A stretch of DNA of 64,000 nucleotides from contig NZ_NESD01000002.1 in NCBI RefSeq assembly GCF_003063545.1, positions 124,001-188,000 on the forward strand, given 5' to 3'. This document shows positions 28,281 to 38,120 of the stretch, in pieces. A program made the translations under genes and the position numbers. The number at the start of each line of letters is the position of its first letter. Within the stretch, counting starts at the first letter, position 1. A model generated the notes under the pieces. The model was given only the letters and a program-made list of their open reading frames with translations. It was not told the origin of the DNA and searched no databases. The DNA comes from Limnohabitans sp. Jir61 (lineage in GTDB: Bacteria; Pseudomonadota; Gammaproteobacteria; Burkholderiales; Burkholderiaceae_C).

Positions 28281-28580
28281 ATGGCTTCAGCCAAACCCAA
28301 GAAAAAGAACCCACGCCTGGCATCAGGCCGTAAACGCGTCCGTCAGGACATCAAAATCAACGCTGCCAACACCTCGTTGCGCTCGAAGTACCGCACTGCG
28401 GTGAAGAACGTCGAGAAAGCTGTTCTGGCTGGCGACAAAACCAAAGCTACCGAACTGTTTGCCAAGATGCAAGCTGTTGTGGACACGATTGCTGACAAAG
28501 GCATCTTCCACAAGAACAAAGCAGCTCGCGATAAGAGCCGCTTGTCTACCAAGGTGAAAGCCTTGGCACTCGCCGCCTAA
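28281..28580 (+). CDS. rpsT: 30S ribosomal protein S20
   Basis: A basic helical protein that binds 16S rRNA near its 5' domain. With the ATG at 28281 it has 99 residues and shows the S20 pattern: [32 protein letters not shown] and [21 protein letters not shown]. The frame is open upstream, but the chosen start follows TTAAGGAATTTAATC and gives the family's standard N-terminus MASAKP. Confidence 0.97.
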   Translation: MASAKPKKKNPRLASGRKRVRQDIKINAANTSLRSKYRTAVKNVEKAVLAGDKTKATELFAKMQAVVDTIADKGIFHKNKAARDKSRLSTKVKALALAA

Positions 28581-28654
28581 TTTATTAGGCAACCAGCCCG
28601 GGCTGAATGTTCAGCCCGCCGTTTGTAACGGGTGCGCTGTCAGCAAAGAAAAAG

Positions 28655-28683
28655 CAAAAACCCGCTCTTGAGCGGGTTTTTTG
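28655..28683 (+). terminator. rpsT terminator
   Basis: A hairpin in which CAAAAACCCGCTC pairs with GAGCGGGTTTTTTG across a short TT loop, followed by a T-run. A second, weaker hairpin lies at 28590-28620. Confidence 0.85.
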
Positions 28684-28723
28684 TTGTCTGGTGTTTTTGT
28701 GGCACTGCCCTTTGGGCGCGAAA

Positions 28724-29044
28724 TTAAACAGCAGGTGGATGCTCAGGCAGCAAGCAGGCTTCCACCACTTGCAAGTTGTTGTCGCGGGCGAAGTTCATCA
28801 CGAAGTTCCAGGCCATGGCATCTTCGTCGCGCAAGTCGGTGTGGACGATGACGCACTTATTGCCATCCAGCACATTGGGCACACACCAAGGGGAATAGCT
28901 CAAGTGGCTGCCGGGTGTTGCGCCGCCCGGGCGGAATTGGCTCATCACGCCCGCCAAACGCTCGGCCCAATCGCTGGGGCGAAACGTGCGTCCTTCATGG
29001 GTGATACCCAGAATAAAAACTTCTTTGGCGGAGTGTGAAACCAT
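28724..29044 (-). CDS. DUF3579 domain-containing protein
   Basis: A 106-residue protein of unknown function matching DUF3579 (EVFILGITHEGRTFRPSDWA, ERLAGVMSQFRPGG, SPWCVPNVLDGNKCVIV, DLRDEDAMAWNFVMNF). I prefer the ATG at 29044 because family members begin near there. The frame continues upstream to an ATG at 29137, giving 137 residues, and a longer protein cannot be excluded. In Burkholderiales it commonly lies beside argF; here it is divergent from argD. Confidence 0.8.
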   Translation of the reverse strand: MVSHSAKEVFILGITHEGRTFRPSDWAERLAGVMSQFRPGGATPGSHLSYSPWCVPNVLDGNKCVIVHTDLRDEDAMAWNFVMNFARDNNLQVVEACLLPEHPPAV

Positions 29045-29115
29045 CGGGTAGATGCTGAAAACGGTTGCGTGGCGAACGGGGGATCTCCCGCAGTCGCTCG
29101 GTGACAGGTATTCTA

Positions 29116-29127
29116 TCTTATATAAGA
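29116..29127. promoter_or_regulatory. Perfect 12-bp palindrome upstream of argD
   Basis: TCTTATATAAGA, a perfect palindrome, lies in the argD/DUF3579 region (just inside the longer DUF3579 frame). A near copy with one base changed lies in the mdh-gntR promoter region at 40803-40814. The palindrome has the size of a GntR-family operator. Confidence 0.4.
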
Positions 29128-29196
29128 CTTGTGACATTTGGATGCCCCCAAAACCGCCACGGTTTTGTCATGTCAGTGCCTTTAAAATCACGCCTC

Positions 29197-29231
29197 AACG
29201 GCTCAACCTTCGTTGGGTCGTTTTTATTTTT
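29197..29231 (+). promoter_or_regulatory. Terminator-like hairpin in the argD leader
   Basis: 29197-29207 pairs over all 11 positions (two G-U) with 29212-29222 around CTTC, followed by TTTTATTTTT and then the argD ribosome site TGGAG. No plus-strand gene upstream needs a terminator here. It could attenuate argD, or form a 5'-end hairpin if the TAAAAT at 29183-29188 is the -10 element. Confidence 0.4.
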
Positions 29232-29242
29232 GGAGTACCTAC

Positions 29243-30451
29243 ATGTCATCCGCTACACGCACTGTGCCTACCGAACCTCATGTCATGCCGACTTTTGGGC
29301 GCTTGCCCATCGCCATTGCACGCGGTCAAGGCTGCCGCGTGTGGGACACCGAAGGTCGCGCCTACTTAGATGCCTTGGCTGGCATTGCGGTCAACACCTT
29401 GGGCCACAACCACGCTGAGTTTGTGGCCGCTTTGCAGCAACAAATGACCGAAGTCATTCACTGCTGTAACTACTACTACACCCCCAATGCTGAAAAGCTG
29501 GCTGCCAAGCTGACCGAGTTCTCGGGCATGAGCAATGTGTTCTATTGCAACAGCGGCTTGGAAGCCAACGAAGCTGCTATCAAGCTGGCACGCAAATACG
29601 GCCACGACAAAGGCATCCACAACCCACAAATCGTGGTCTACGAAAAAGCCTTCCATGGCCGCAGCATCGCCACACTCAGCGCCACGGGCAACGCCAAGAT
29701 TCAAAAAGGCTTTGAACCGTTGCTCGAAGGCTTCATCCGTGTGCCCGTGAACAACATCGAAGCACTCAAGCAAGCCACCGAAGGCAACCCCAATGTGGTG
29801 GCTGTGTTCTTGGAGACCATCCAAGGCGAAGGCGGCGTCAACCCCATGCACATGAACTACCTGCGTGACGTGCGCGCCCTGTGCGACCAACACGATTGGC
29901 TGATGATGGTCGACGAAGTGCAAAGCGGCATGGGCCGCACAGGCAAATGGTTCGCCCACCAATGGGCAGGCGTGGTGCCTGATGTGATGCCACTGGCCAA
30001 AGGCTTGGCCTCTGGCGTGCCGATTGGCGCGGTGGTGGCTGGCCCCAAAGCGGCTGGCGTATTGACAGCGGGCACACATGGCTCCACCTTTGGTGGCAAC
30101 CCACTGGCTGTGCGCGCTGGTTTGGAAACCATCCACATCATGGAAAAAGACGACCTGATGGGCAACGCGGCCCGCATGGGTCAATACCTGGCTGATGCAT
30201 TCAAGCGCGAATTTACCAATGAGCCAGGCGTGAAAGACATTCGCGGCCAAGGCCTGATGATTGGCATTGAGCTCGACCGTCCCTGCGGCGCGATCATGCA
30301 ACGCGCTTTGGATGCGGGCTTGATGCTCAGCGTCACCGCCGACACCGTGGTGCGCTTGTTGCCACCGCTCATCATTACCCAAGCTGAATGCGATGAGTTG
30401 ATTTCCATCTTGGTGCCGCTGATCAAAACCTTCTTGGCAGAAAAAGCATGA
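29243..30451 (+). CDS. argD: Acetylornithine transaminase
   Basis: A PLP enzyme converting N-acetylglutamate semialdehyde to N-acetylornithine in arginine synthesis, and usable for succinyl-diaminopimelate. The ATG at 29243 has a TGGAG ribosome site and gives 402 residues. Motifs: GCRVWDTEGRAYLDALAGIA, FYCNSGLEANEAAIKLARKYG, VDEVQSGMGRTG, and the PLP-lysine region PLAKGLASGVPIG. Its stop overlaps the argF start (ATGA). Confidence 0.92.
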   Translation: MSSATRTVPTEPHVMPTFGRLPIAIARGQGCRVWDTEGRAYLDALAGIAVNTLGHNHAEFVAALQQQMTEVIHCCNYYYTPNAEKLAAKLTEFSGMSNVFYCNSGLEANEAAIKLARKYGHDKGIHNPQIVVYEKAFHGRSIATLSATGNAKIQKGFEPLLEGFIRVPVNNIEALKQATEGNPNVVAVFLETIQGEGGVNPMHMNYLRDVRALCDQHDWLMMVDEVQSGMGRTGKWFAHQWAGVVPDVMPLAKGLASGVPIGAVVAGPKAAGVLTAGTHGSTFGGNPLAVRAGLETIHIMEKDDLMGNAARMGQYLADAFKREFTNEPGVKDIRGQGLMIGIELDRPCGAIMQRALDAGLMLSVTADTVVRLLPPLIITQAECDELISILVPLIKTFLAEKA

Positions 30452-31383
30452 CGATCAAACATTACCTGCAGTTCACTGACCTGTCGGCGGATGAATACGC
30501 TTATGTGTTCACGCGCGCAGCGCTGATCAAGAAGAAATTCAAAGCCTACGAAAAACACCACACGCTGGCAGACCGCACGCTGGCCATGATTTTCGAGAAG
30601 GCCTCCACGCGCACGCGCGTGAGCTTTGAGGCTGGCATGTATCAGCTGGGCGGCTCGGTGGTTCACTTGACCACGGGCGACAGCCAACTGGGACGCTCAG
30701 AGCCGATTGAAGACAGCGCCAAAGTCATCAGCCGCATGACCGACTTGGTGATGATTCGCACTTACGGCCAAGACAAGATCAACAGCTTTGCTGCCAACTC
30801 GCGCGTGCCCGTGATCAACGGTTTGACCAACGAATTTCACCCCTGCCAAATCATGGCGGACTTGTTCACTTTCATCGAGCACCGCGGCTTGACCGTGCAC
30901 CCGCTTGAATGCCTCAAAGGCAAAGTGGTGGCTTGGGTGGGCGACGGCAACAACATGGCCAACACTTGGCTGCAAGCGGCCGACATGTTGGGCTTTACCG
31001 TTCACGTCAGCACGCCTAGTGGCTACGAAGTCAACCCTGCCATTGCAGGCCTGAGCAACGCCAACTGCTACAAGGTGTTCGACAACCCCATGCAAGCCTG
31101 CGAAGGCGCAGACCTTGTCACCACTGATGTGTGGACCAGCATGGGCTACGAGGCGGAAAACGAAGCACGCAAAAAAGCCTTTGCCGATTGGTGCGTGGAC
31201 AGCGAAATGATGGCCGTGGCCAAACCCAATGCCTTGTTCATGCACTGCTTGCCAGCCCACCGTGGCGAAGAAGTGTCGGCCGATGTGATCGACGGGCCAC
31301 AAAGCGTGGTGTGGGACGAAGCCGAAAACCGCATGCACGTGCAAAAAGCGCTCATGGAGTACCTGCTGCTCGGACGTCAGTGA
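30448..31383 (+). CDS. argF: Ornithine carbamoyltransferase
   Basis: Forms citrulline from ornithine and carbamoyl phosphate. The 311 residues include the carbamoyl-phosphate motif EKASTRTRVSFEAG (with STRTR), HPCQ in NEFHPCQIMADL, and the ornithine motif HCLPAHRGEEV. It is the second gene of argD-argF, and its stop overlaps the next start by one base. Confidence 0.97.
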   Translation: MTIKHYLQFTDLSADEYAYVFTRAALIKKKFKAYEKHHTLADRTLAMIFEKASTRTRVSFEAGMYQLGGSVVHLTTGDSQLGRSEPIEDSAKVISRMTDLVMIRTYGQDKINSFAANSRVPVINGLTNEFHPCQIMADLFTFIEHRGLTVHPLECLKGKVVAWVGDGNNMANTWLQAADMLGFTVHVSTPSGYEVNPAIAGLSNANCYKVFDNPMQACEGADLVTTDVWTSMGYEAENEARKKAFADWCVDSEMMAVAKPNALFMHCLPAHRGEEVSADVIDGPQSVVWDEAENRMHVQKALMEYLLLGRQ

Positions 31384-31688
31384 TGTCGGCCTGCACCAGC
31401 TGCGGCGCTTGCTGCGCCAGTTTTCGGGTGGACTTCAGCGTGGAAGAAATGGACACGCATGGCGGCTCCGTGCCCTCAGGCTTGGGCCAAGAACTCACGT
31501 CCACGATGTGCCGTATGCGCGGCACCGACTACTCGCCACCACGCTGCGGCGCACTGAGTGGCCAAGTGGGCGAAAAAGCCACCTGCGGCATTTACGAATG
31601 GCGCCCCTCCCCTTGCCGAGAATTTGAAGAAGGCAGCGATGCTTGCCAACGTGCGCGCATGCGCCACGGGCTGGCTGCACTCAGCTAA
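31383..31688 (+). CDS. YkgJ family cysteine cluster protein
   Basis: A 101-residue protein with the Cys pattern of the YkgJ/UPF0153 family, which probably binds zinc or an iron-sulfur cluster: CTSCGACC at the start, then CRM, CGAL, CGIYEWRPSPCREF and a final C in SDACQRAR. The ATG at 31383 overlaps the argF stop (TGATG), so expression is coupled to argD-argF. The function is unknown. Confidence 0.85.
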   Translation: MSACTSCGACCASFRVDFSVEEMDTHGGSVPSGLGQELTSTMCRMRGTDYSPPRCGALSGQVGEKATCGIYEWRPSPCREFEEGSDACQRARMRHGLAALS

Positions 31689-31712
31689 AACTATTCGGAT
31701 TCGGCTTTCGCT

Positions 31713-32927
31713 TTAGCGATAGCCGTACAACCACGGCACATCCATCAAGCGCGGGCCCATGAGGCGCAAGCTCATATCACGCCCCATGCGCATCGGCCCC
31801 TTAGCATGGAAGATTTGCCCATTACGTACCGCCCTCGCCTGCACACGCGCATTGCGCTGCCAGCGGGCATGGGCAAACTGCTGCAACCGTTCGGGCACAT
31901 GTGCTGGTGTAGCGCCCAACAATTGCGCCGCCAACTCGTAAGCGTCTTCAATCGCCATGCCAGCGCCTTGCGCCAAATACGGGAGCATCGGGTGTGCGGC
32001 ATCACCCACCAAAGCCACTCGGCCTTGCGCATGCTGATGTGCGCCTTGCATCGCAGGCCTGCCACACAAGGGCCACAAGCGCCAATCGCTGCAGGCAGAC
32101 ATCAAATCAGTCAACGGCTGACATGCCCCGCGCAAAGCGTGGTGCAACTCGGCCAGGGTTTGTGCTTCAGACTTTTGCGCATTCCACGTTTGTAAGGCTT
32201 GCAAGTTATTCGCATCGTCATCGAGCAATCGCCCCTCGGCCAAACACACCACGTTCAGGTACTTTCCAGCGCGCACGGGATAGCTCACTACATGGGCTTG
32301 CACGCCCATCCATACCGACACGTCTTGGCTACGTAAATGCTTGGGTAAATCGGCTTGCGCCACCAAGGCGCGATATGCAATATGCCCCGTGAAGCTGGCC
32401 AATCCATCGCCTAGCAACTGTTGACGCAAGGGACTCCAAACACCATCGGCAGTCACAGCCATAGCAGCGTGATGCTGTTGAAGCTGCCCATGCTGCATGA
32501 CCTCTAACGAGACAGCATCAGGCATTTGGTTCACGCGTTGCACCAACGCATCGCTATGCACTTGCACACCTTCGCGCTCAGCCGCTTGCAAAAGCAAGCC
32601 ATGCAAATCTGCGCGGTGAATCGTCACATAGGGTGCACCATAGATGGTTGCAGCGTCTTTCACGGGCAAAGTTGCCAGCACCTCACCCGTTGTCATGCTG
32701 CGCGCATGCAAACCACTAGGAAATGCTGCGACTTGCGCCAGTGCATCACCCAAACCCCACGCGCTCAATATGCGCGTGACGTTGGGGCCCAGCTGCACAC
32801 CAGCGCCAACTTCAGAGAACTCAACTGCTCGCTCCAGAACCGTGGCACACCAACCCGCGCGCGCAGCCGCAAAGCCAGCGGCCATGCCAGCAATGCCGCC
32901 ACCTGCAATCAACACATTTCGATTCAT
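31713..32927 (-). CDS. FAD-dependent aromatic-type monooxygenase
   Basis: A 404-residue flavoprotein hydroxylase of the salicylate / 3-hydroxybenzoate 6-hydroxylase type, which typically uses NADH and O2. It has the N-terminal FAD motif LIAGGGIAGMAAGFAAARAG, a middle DG-like motif, and the GD motif VGDAAHPMLPYLAQGAGMAI near residue 290. The ATG at 32927 precedes the Rossmann start; an upstream in-frame start exists. The substrate is not identifiable. It is divergent from a Bug receptor gene. Confidence 0.8.
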   Translation of the reverse strand: MNRNVLIAGGGIAGMAAGFAAARAGWCATVLERAVEFSEVGAGVQLGPNVTRILSAWGLGDALAQVAAFPSGLHARSMTTGEVLATLPVKDAATIYGAPYVTIHRADLHGLLLQAAEREGVQVHSDALVQRVNQMPDAVSLEVMQHGQLQQHHAAMAVTADGVWSPLRQQLLGDGLASFTGHIAYRALVAQADLPKHLRSQDVSVWMGVQAHVVSYPVRAGKYLNVVCLAEGRLLDDDANNLQALQTWNAQKSEAQTLAELHHALRGACQPLTDLMSACSDWRLWPLCGRPAMQGAHQHAQGRVALVGDAAHPMLPYLAQGAGMAIEDAYELAAQLLGATPAHVPERLQQFAHARWQRNARVQARAVRNGQIFHAKGPMRMGRDMSLRLMGPRLMDVPWLYGYR

Positions 32928-33015
32928 ATACGTGATTGTGCTATGTCTGAAGCTCTCAAAAAGTCTACCGCTCAGCCTATGATTTGTTGCATCAAAAAAC
33001 AAGGAGACTTCCGCC

Positions 33016-33993
33016 ATGAAACGCCGCACCCTGATTCAAGCTGCTGCCAGCACCAGCCTGTTGCCATTGTTTGCACAAGCCCAAGATAAATACCCTAATC
33101 CCAGCAAAACCATCATGTGGATCTGTCCCTACGCTGCAGGCGGTAACGCCGACAGTCGCTCGCGCCAAGTGGCCAAGGCGATGGGCACCATACTTGGCCA
33201 GCCCATCATCATTGACAACAAGGCCGGTGCTGGCGGAAACATTGGCACTGAAGCTATTGCGCGCGGCAAGCCTGACGGCTACACACTGGGGATGGGTAAC
33301 TTCGCGCCCTTAGCAGTCAATCAATCGTTGTTCAAAAAACTCAACTTCGACCCACTCAATGACCTTGTTCCCATTTGCTTGATTGAACGCGGCCCTCTCA
33401 TCTTGATGGTACGTAACGACTCGCCCTACAAAACCGTCAAAGACCTCGTGGCAGCGGCCAAGGCCTCGCCCGGCAAACTCAGCTACGGTTCGGGTGGCAT
33501 TGGTGGCTCGCACCATTTGAGCGGCGCTTTATTTGAGCATTCAGCTGGCATCGACATGATTCACGCCCCATACAAAAGCGGCTCTGCCGCCGCCACCGAT
33601 TTGATGGGCGGCCAAGTGCACATGATGTTTGAGCAGATGTACGCCGCCATGCCGTCTATCCAAGGTGGCCGCATGCGTGCGCTGGCCATCACCAGCAAAA
33701 AGCGATCCCCTTTGCTGCCCAACATCCCCACCATGGCAGAACAAGGTTTTCCAGAAGTCGAAGTGCTCAACTGGCAAGGCCTGATTGGCCCCAAAGGCAT
33801 GGCAGCTGAACTGGTCAAGCAGCTCAATGCAGTGTGCAACCAAGCCCTACAAACGGCTGAGGTGAAAGAAAAAATCTTGAGCCAAGGCAATGAGGTGGGT
33901 GGCGGCACGCCTGAGCAATTTGCAGCGCTGATCAAGGCAGAAGCCCCACGTTGGGCAAAAGTCGTGCGGGATGCGAAAATCGACCCTGAATGA
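33016..33993 (+). CDS. Bug-family tripartite tricarboxylate transporter substrate-binding protein
   Basis: A periplasmic solute receptor (TctC/Bug family) greatly expanded in Burkholderiales. It has 325 residues with a signal peptide ending LFAQAQ at about 23 and conserved elements VAPYAAGG-like ICPYAAGGNADSRSRQVAKA, IDNKAGAGGNIGTEAIARGKPDGYTLGM and PYKSGSAAATDLMGGQV. AAGGAG precedes the ATG. No TctAB membrane genes are adjacent, which is usual for orphan Bug proteins. The divergent monooxygenase suggests an aromatic or carboxylic-acid ligand, but that is only an inference. Confidence 0.88.
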   Translation: MKRRTLIQAAASTSLLPLFAQAQDKYPNPSKTIMWICPYAAGGNADSRSRQVAKAMGTILGQPIIIDNKAGAGGNIGTEAIARGKPDGYTLGMGNFAPLAVNQSLFKKLNFDPLNDLVPICLIERGPLILMVRNDSPYKTVKDLVAAAKASPGKLSYGSGGIGGSHHLSGALFEHSAGIDMIHAPYKSGSAAATDLMGGQVHMMFEQMYAAMPSIQGGRMRALAITSKKRSPLLPNIPTMAEQGFPEVEVLNWQGLIGPKGMAAELVKQLNAVCNQALQTAEVKEKILSQGNEVGGGTPEQFAALIKAEAPRWAKVVRDAKIDPE

Positions 33994-34025
33994 TTTTTTA
34001 GCTGCCCTGTAAGCAGCACACCTCT

Positions 34026-35393
34026 ATGACCACACTCAAAGCCCCCGAGCTCCTGCTGCCTGCAGGATCGCTCGACAAAATGCGCGCCGCTTATGACTTC
34101 GGCGCTGATGCCGTGTATGCCGGCCAACCTCGTTACAGCTTGCGCGCGCGCAACAACGAGTTCCGCCTCGAGCAAATTGGCATCGGCATTGCCGAAGCCC
34201 ATGCACGTGGCAAAAAGTTCTTTTTGACCAGCAACTTGCTGCCGCACAACGACAAGGTGCGCACCTATATACGTGACATCGAGCCCATCATCGCCATGAA
34301 GCCCGATGCCCTCATCATGGCCGACCCCGGCCTGATCATGATGGTGCGCGAGAAGTGGCCCGAGGTGGACATTCACCTCTCGGTACAAGCCAACACCGTC
34401 AACTGGGCGGCTGTGAAGTTTTGGCAAAACGTGGGCGTGAAGCGCATCATCTTGTCGCGCGAACTCAGCTTTGACGAGATCGAAAAAATCCGCCAAGAGT
34501 GCCCAGACATGGAGCTAGAAGTGTTCGTGCACGGCGCGCTGTGCATTGCCTACTCAGGCCGCTGCTTGCTGTCGGGCTACTTCAACCGCCGCGACCCCAA
34601 CCAAGGCACTTGCACCAACGCCTGTCGCTGGGAGTACGGCACACAAGCCAGCGCCACCGACCCCAACACCGGAGAAGCCATGGCTGTTCCGATGCAAGGC
34701 GACTTTGACTTTGCTAAGTCACAACAAGAAGCCGAATCCAGCTTCTCATCGTGCGGCAATGGTGAGCGCCACCCTGCAGCCGACAACATTTACTTGCTCG
34801 AAGAAAAAGGCCGCCCAGGCCAGCTCATGCCTATCATGGAAGACGAGCACGGCACTTACATCATGAACAGCAAAGACTTGCGTGCTGTGGAATACGTGGA
34901 GCGACTCACCAAAATTGGTGTGGACTCACTCAAGGTTGAAGGCCGCACCAAATCGCTTTACTACGTGAGTCGCACCGCGCAGGTGTATCGCCGCGCGATC
35001 GACGATGCCGTGGCAGGCCGCCCGTTCAACCCCGAGCTCATCACTGAACTCGAAGGCTTAGCCAACCGTGGCTACACCGCCGGCCTGATGGACCGCCGCC
35101 CTGCCAACGACTACCAAAACTACGAAACCGGCCACTCCATTGCCCACCGCAGCCAGTTTGTGGGTGAAGTGCGTGGCGTGGCAAATGGTTGGGCTGAGAT
35201 TGAAACTAAAAACAAATTTTCAGTCGGCGACACCATCGAGATCATTCACCCCAGCGGCAACCGCAAGGTCAAGCTGGAACAGATGAAAGACAAAAACGGT
35301 GCGTCGATTGACGTGGCCGCAGGCAGCCCTACGCACGTGTGGATTCCTGTCGATGGTCCTGTTGAAGGTGGCCTGTTGGCTCGTATGTTCTAA
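34026..35393 (+). CDS. trhP: tRNA hydroxylation protein TrhP, peptidase U32 family
   Basis: Closely resembles E. coli YegQ/TrhP, which takes part in prephenate-dependent 5-hydroxyuridine formation at tRNA position 34. The 455 residues carry the U32 signature EVFVHGALCIAYSGRCLLSG with metal-binding cysteines, then NQGTCTNACRWEY, DEHGTYIMNSKDLRA, KVEGRTKSLYYVSRTAQVY, and a C-terminal domain with FVGEVRGV and ENKFSVGD-type sequence. A strong terminator follows. Confidence 0.92.
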   Translation: MTTLKAPELLLPAGSLDKMRAAYDFGADAVYAGQPRYSLRARNNEFRLEQIGIGIAEAHARGKKFFLTSNLLPHNDKVRTYIRDIEPIIAMKPDALIMADPGLIMMVREKWPEVDIHLSVQANTVNWAAVKFWQNVGVKRIILSRELSFDEIEKIRQECPDMELEVFVHGALCIAYSGRCLLSGYFNRRDPNQGTCTNACRWEYGTQASATDPNTGEAMAVPMQGDFDFAKSQQEAESSFSSCGNGERHPAADNIYLLEEKGRPGQLMPIMEDEHGTYIMNSKDLRAVEYVERLTKIGVDSLKVEGRTKSLYYVSRTAQVYRRAIDDAVAGRPFNPELITELEGLANRGYTAGLMDRRPANDYQNYETGHSIAHRSQFVGEVRGVANGWAEIETKNKFSVGDTIEIIHPSGNRKVKLEQMKDKNGASIDVAAGSPTHVWIPVDGPVEGGLLARMF

Positions 35394-35408
35394 GCCACAC
35401 AGCACTCA

Positions 35409-35450
35409 AAACAAAACCCCGCAAGGCTGTTGCTTTGCGGGGTTTTGTTT
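35409..35450. terminator. Strong bidirectional terminator between trhP and acnB
   Basis: A long stem (ACAAAACCCCGCAA paired with TTTGCGGGGTTTTGT) separates the convergent trhP and acnB genes. Confidence 0.9.
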
Positions 35451-35491
35451 ATCACCCAAGCACCGAAGTGCCGGGTGAAGACGCAGGCAGC

Positions 35492-38083
35492 TTAAGCTGT
35501 CACGCCTTTGGCTGTTTCAACGTACTCGTCGATCTGGTTGAAGTTCAAGTACTTGTAGATGGCTGCGCCGTCGCTGTTGACCACGCCCATTGCAGCGTGG
35601 TACTCGGCCACTGTTGGGAACTTGCCCATCTTCGATGTGATGGCAGCCAATTCGGCAGAAGCCAAGTACACGTTGGTGTTCTTGCCCAAACGGTTGGGGA
35701 AGTTACGTGTAGATGTAGACACCACAGTTGCGCCTTCACGCACTTGCGCTTGGTTACCCATGCACAACGAGCAGCCTGGCATTTCTGTACGAGCACCGGC
35801 AGTGCCGAACGCAGCGTAGTGACCTTCTTTGATCAGCTCGCTCTCGTCCATCTTTGTTGGAGGAGCCACCCACAACTTGACAGGGATGTCGCGTTGGCCG
35901 CCGAGCAACTTAGCAGCTGCGCGGAAGTGGCCGATGTTGGTCATGCAAGAACCAATGAAGGCTTCGTCGATGTGAGTGCCAGCAACTTCAGACAAGAACT
36001 TGGCGTCATCTGGGTCGTTCGGGCAGCACACGATAGGCTCTTTGATGTCAGCCAAGTCGATTTCGATGATGTGTGCGTACTCAGCATCTTTGTCGGCCTC
36101 GAGCAGAGTTGGCGCAGCCAACCATTGCTCAACCTTCTCGATGCGACGAGCCAAAGTGCGTGCGTCAGCGTAGCCATCAGCGATCATGTTCTTCATCAGA
36201 ACCACGTTGGACTTGAGGTACTCAGCCACTGGCTCTTTGTTGAGCTTGATCGAGCAACCGGCAGCAGAACGCTCAGCAGACGCGTCAGACAATTCAAACG
36301 CTTGTTCCACTTTGAGGTTTGGCAGGCCTTCGATTTCCAAGATGCGACCAGAGAATTCGTTGATCTTGCCGGCCTTAGCCACAGTCAACAAACCTTGCTT
36401 GATCGCGTACAAAGGAATGGCGTGCACCAAGTCGCGCAATGTCACGCCAGGTTGCATTTCGCCTTTGAAACGAACCAAGATGGACTCGGGCATGTCCAAA
36501 GGCATCACGCCTGTAGCCGCACCGAAAGCCACCAAGCCAGAACCAGCTGGGAAGCTGATACCGATTGGGAAACGTGTGTGAGAGTCGCCACCTGTACCGA
36601 CGGTGTCAGGCAACAACAAACGGTTCAGCCAAGAGTGAATCACACCGTCGCCTGGACGCAGAGCCACGCCACCACGGTTGCTGATGAACGCTGGCAATTC
36701 GCGGTGCGTTTTCACGTCCACAGACTTGGGGTAAGCCGCTGTGTGACAGAACGATTGCATGACCATGTCAGCAGAGAAGCCCAAGCAAGCCAAGTCTTTC
36801 AACTCGTCGCGTGTCATTGGACCTGTGGTGTCTTGTGAACCCACGGTGGTCATCTTGGGTTCGCAGTAAGTGCCGGGGCGAACGCCTTGGCCTTCTGGCA
36901 AACCAACCGCACGACCGACCATCTTTTGAGCCAATGTGAAACCAGCTTTTGTGGTGATAGGTGCTGTGGGCAAACGGAACACGGTTGATGCTGGCAGACC
37001 CAAGAATTCGCGGGCCTTGGCGGTCAAGCTGCGCCCGATGATCAAGTTGATACGGCCACCGGCGCGCACTTCGTCAAACAGCACATCGCTCTTGAGTTGG
37101 AAGGTGGTGATGGTTTCGCCGTTCTTGACGATCTTGCCGTCGTAGGGCAACACGTCAACCACGTCACCCATTTCGAGTTTGGTCACATCCACTTCGATCG
37201 GCAAAGCGCCAGAGTCTTCTTGGGTGTTGAAGAAGATGGGGGCAATCTTGCCGCCCAAGGTCACGCCACCAAAACGCTTGTTTGGCACAAACGGAATGTC
37301 TTCACCAAAGCCCCAGATGATGCTGTTGGTGGCTGACTTGCGTGAAGAGCCTGTGCCAACCACGTCGCCAACATAAGAGACCAAATGGCCTTTTTTCTTC
37401 AGCTCTTCAATCATGGCCATTGGGCCGCGCTTGCCGTCTTCTTCTGGCTTGAACGCCGCGCCTTCGCGCGTGTTTTTCAACATCGCCAAGTAGTGCAATG
37501 GAATGTCTGGACGGCTCCATGCGTCAGGCGCAGGAGACAGGTCGTCGGTGTTGGTCTCGCCAGGCACCTTGAACACGGTGATGGTGATTTTTTTCTCGAC
37601 TTCAGGACGTGTGGTGAACCACTCGGCATCGGCCCAGCTTTGCATGACTTCTTTGGCCTTGGCGTTACCGGCCTTGGCTTTTTCAGCGACGTCGTTGAAA
37701 AAGTCGAACATCAACAATGTTTTCTTCAAAGCTTCAGCGGCTACAGCAGCCACTTCAGCGTCGTCGAGCAATTCGATCAAGGGGTGCACGTTGTAGCCAC
37801 CTACCATGGTGCCCAACAACTCAGTGGCTTTGGACTTAGAGATCAAGCCCACCTTCACTTCGCCGTGTGCCACAGCAGCCAAGAATGAAGCTTTGACTTT
37901 GGCAGCATCGTCCACGCCTGGTGGCACGCGGTGAGTCAGCAAGTCCATCAAGAACGCTTCTTCGCCTGCGGCAGGGGCTTTGATCAACTCGATCAATTCA
38001 GCCGTTTGCTTGGCGTCCAATGGCAGAGGTGGGATACCCAGCGCTGCGCGCTCGGCTACGTGGTCACGGTAGGCTTTCAACAT
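35492..38083 (-). CDS. acnB: Aconitate hydratase B (with 2-methylisocitrate dehydratase activity)
   Basis: A [4Fe-4S] TCA-cycle enzyme interconverting citrate and isocitrate. The 863 residues have the AcnB arrangement: an N-terminal HEAT-like domain ([20 protein letters not shown]), the swivel domain, then the catalytic core. Cluster ligands are visible as [10 protein letters not shown] and [31 protein letters not shown] is also present. RBS GGAGA precedes the ATG at 38083. It is the last gene of the mdh operon on the minus strand. Confidence 0.97.
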   Translation of the reverse strand: MLKAYRDHVAERAALGIPPLPLDAKQTAELIELIKAPAAGEEAFLMDLLTHRVPPGVDDAAKVKASFLAAVAHGEVKVGLISKSKATELLGTMVGGYNVHPLIELLDDAEVAAVAAEALKKTLLMFDFFNDVAEKAKAGNAKAKEVMQSWADAEWFTTRPEVEKKITITVFKVPGETNTDDLSPAPDAWSRPDIPLHYLAMLKNTREGAAFKPEEDGKRGPMAMIEELKKKGHLVSYVGDVVGTGSSRKSATNSIIWGFGEDIPFVPNKRFGGVTLGGKIAPIFFNTQEDSGALPIEVDVTKLEMGDVVDVLPYDGKIVKNGETITTFQLKSDVLFDEVRAGGRINLIIGRSLTAKAREFLGLPASTVFRLPTAPITTKAGFTLAQKMVGRAVGLPEGQGVRPGTYCEPKMTTVGSQDTTGPMTRDELKDLACLGFSADMVMQSFCHTAAYPKSVDVKTHRELPAFISNRGGVALRPGDGVIHSWLNRLLLPDTVGTGGDSHTRFPIGISFPAGSGLVAFGAATGVMPLDMPESILVRFKGEMQPGVTLRDLVHAIPLYAIKQGLLTVAKAGKINEFSGRILEIEGLPNLKVEQAFELSDASAERSAAGCSIKLNKEPVAEYLKSNVVLMKNMIADGYADARTLARRIEKVEQWLAAPTLLEADKDAEYAHIIEIDLADIKEPIVCCPNDPDDAKFLSEVAGTHIDEAFIGSCMTNIGHFRAAAKLLGGQRDIPVKLWVAPPTKMDESELIKEGHYAAFGTAGARTEMPGCSLCMGNQAQVREGATVVSTSTRNFPNRLGKNTNVYLASAELAAITSKMGKFPTVAEYHAAMGVVNSDGAAIYKYLNFNQIDEYVETAKGVTA

Positions 38084-38120
38084 GGTTTTCTCCGGTCTAT
38101 CAAATCAAAAATTAAAAGGG

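Noticed and set aside
29366-30382. 338-codon open frame on the minus strand
   Set aside because: Antisense to argD; rich in His/Ala/Val from codon mirroring and without motifs.
35435-36838. 467-codon open frame on the plus strand
   Set aside because: It lies antisense to acnB, whose iron-sulfur and domain motifs are clear; the frame has no family-like features.
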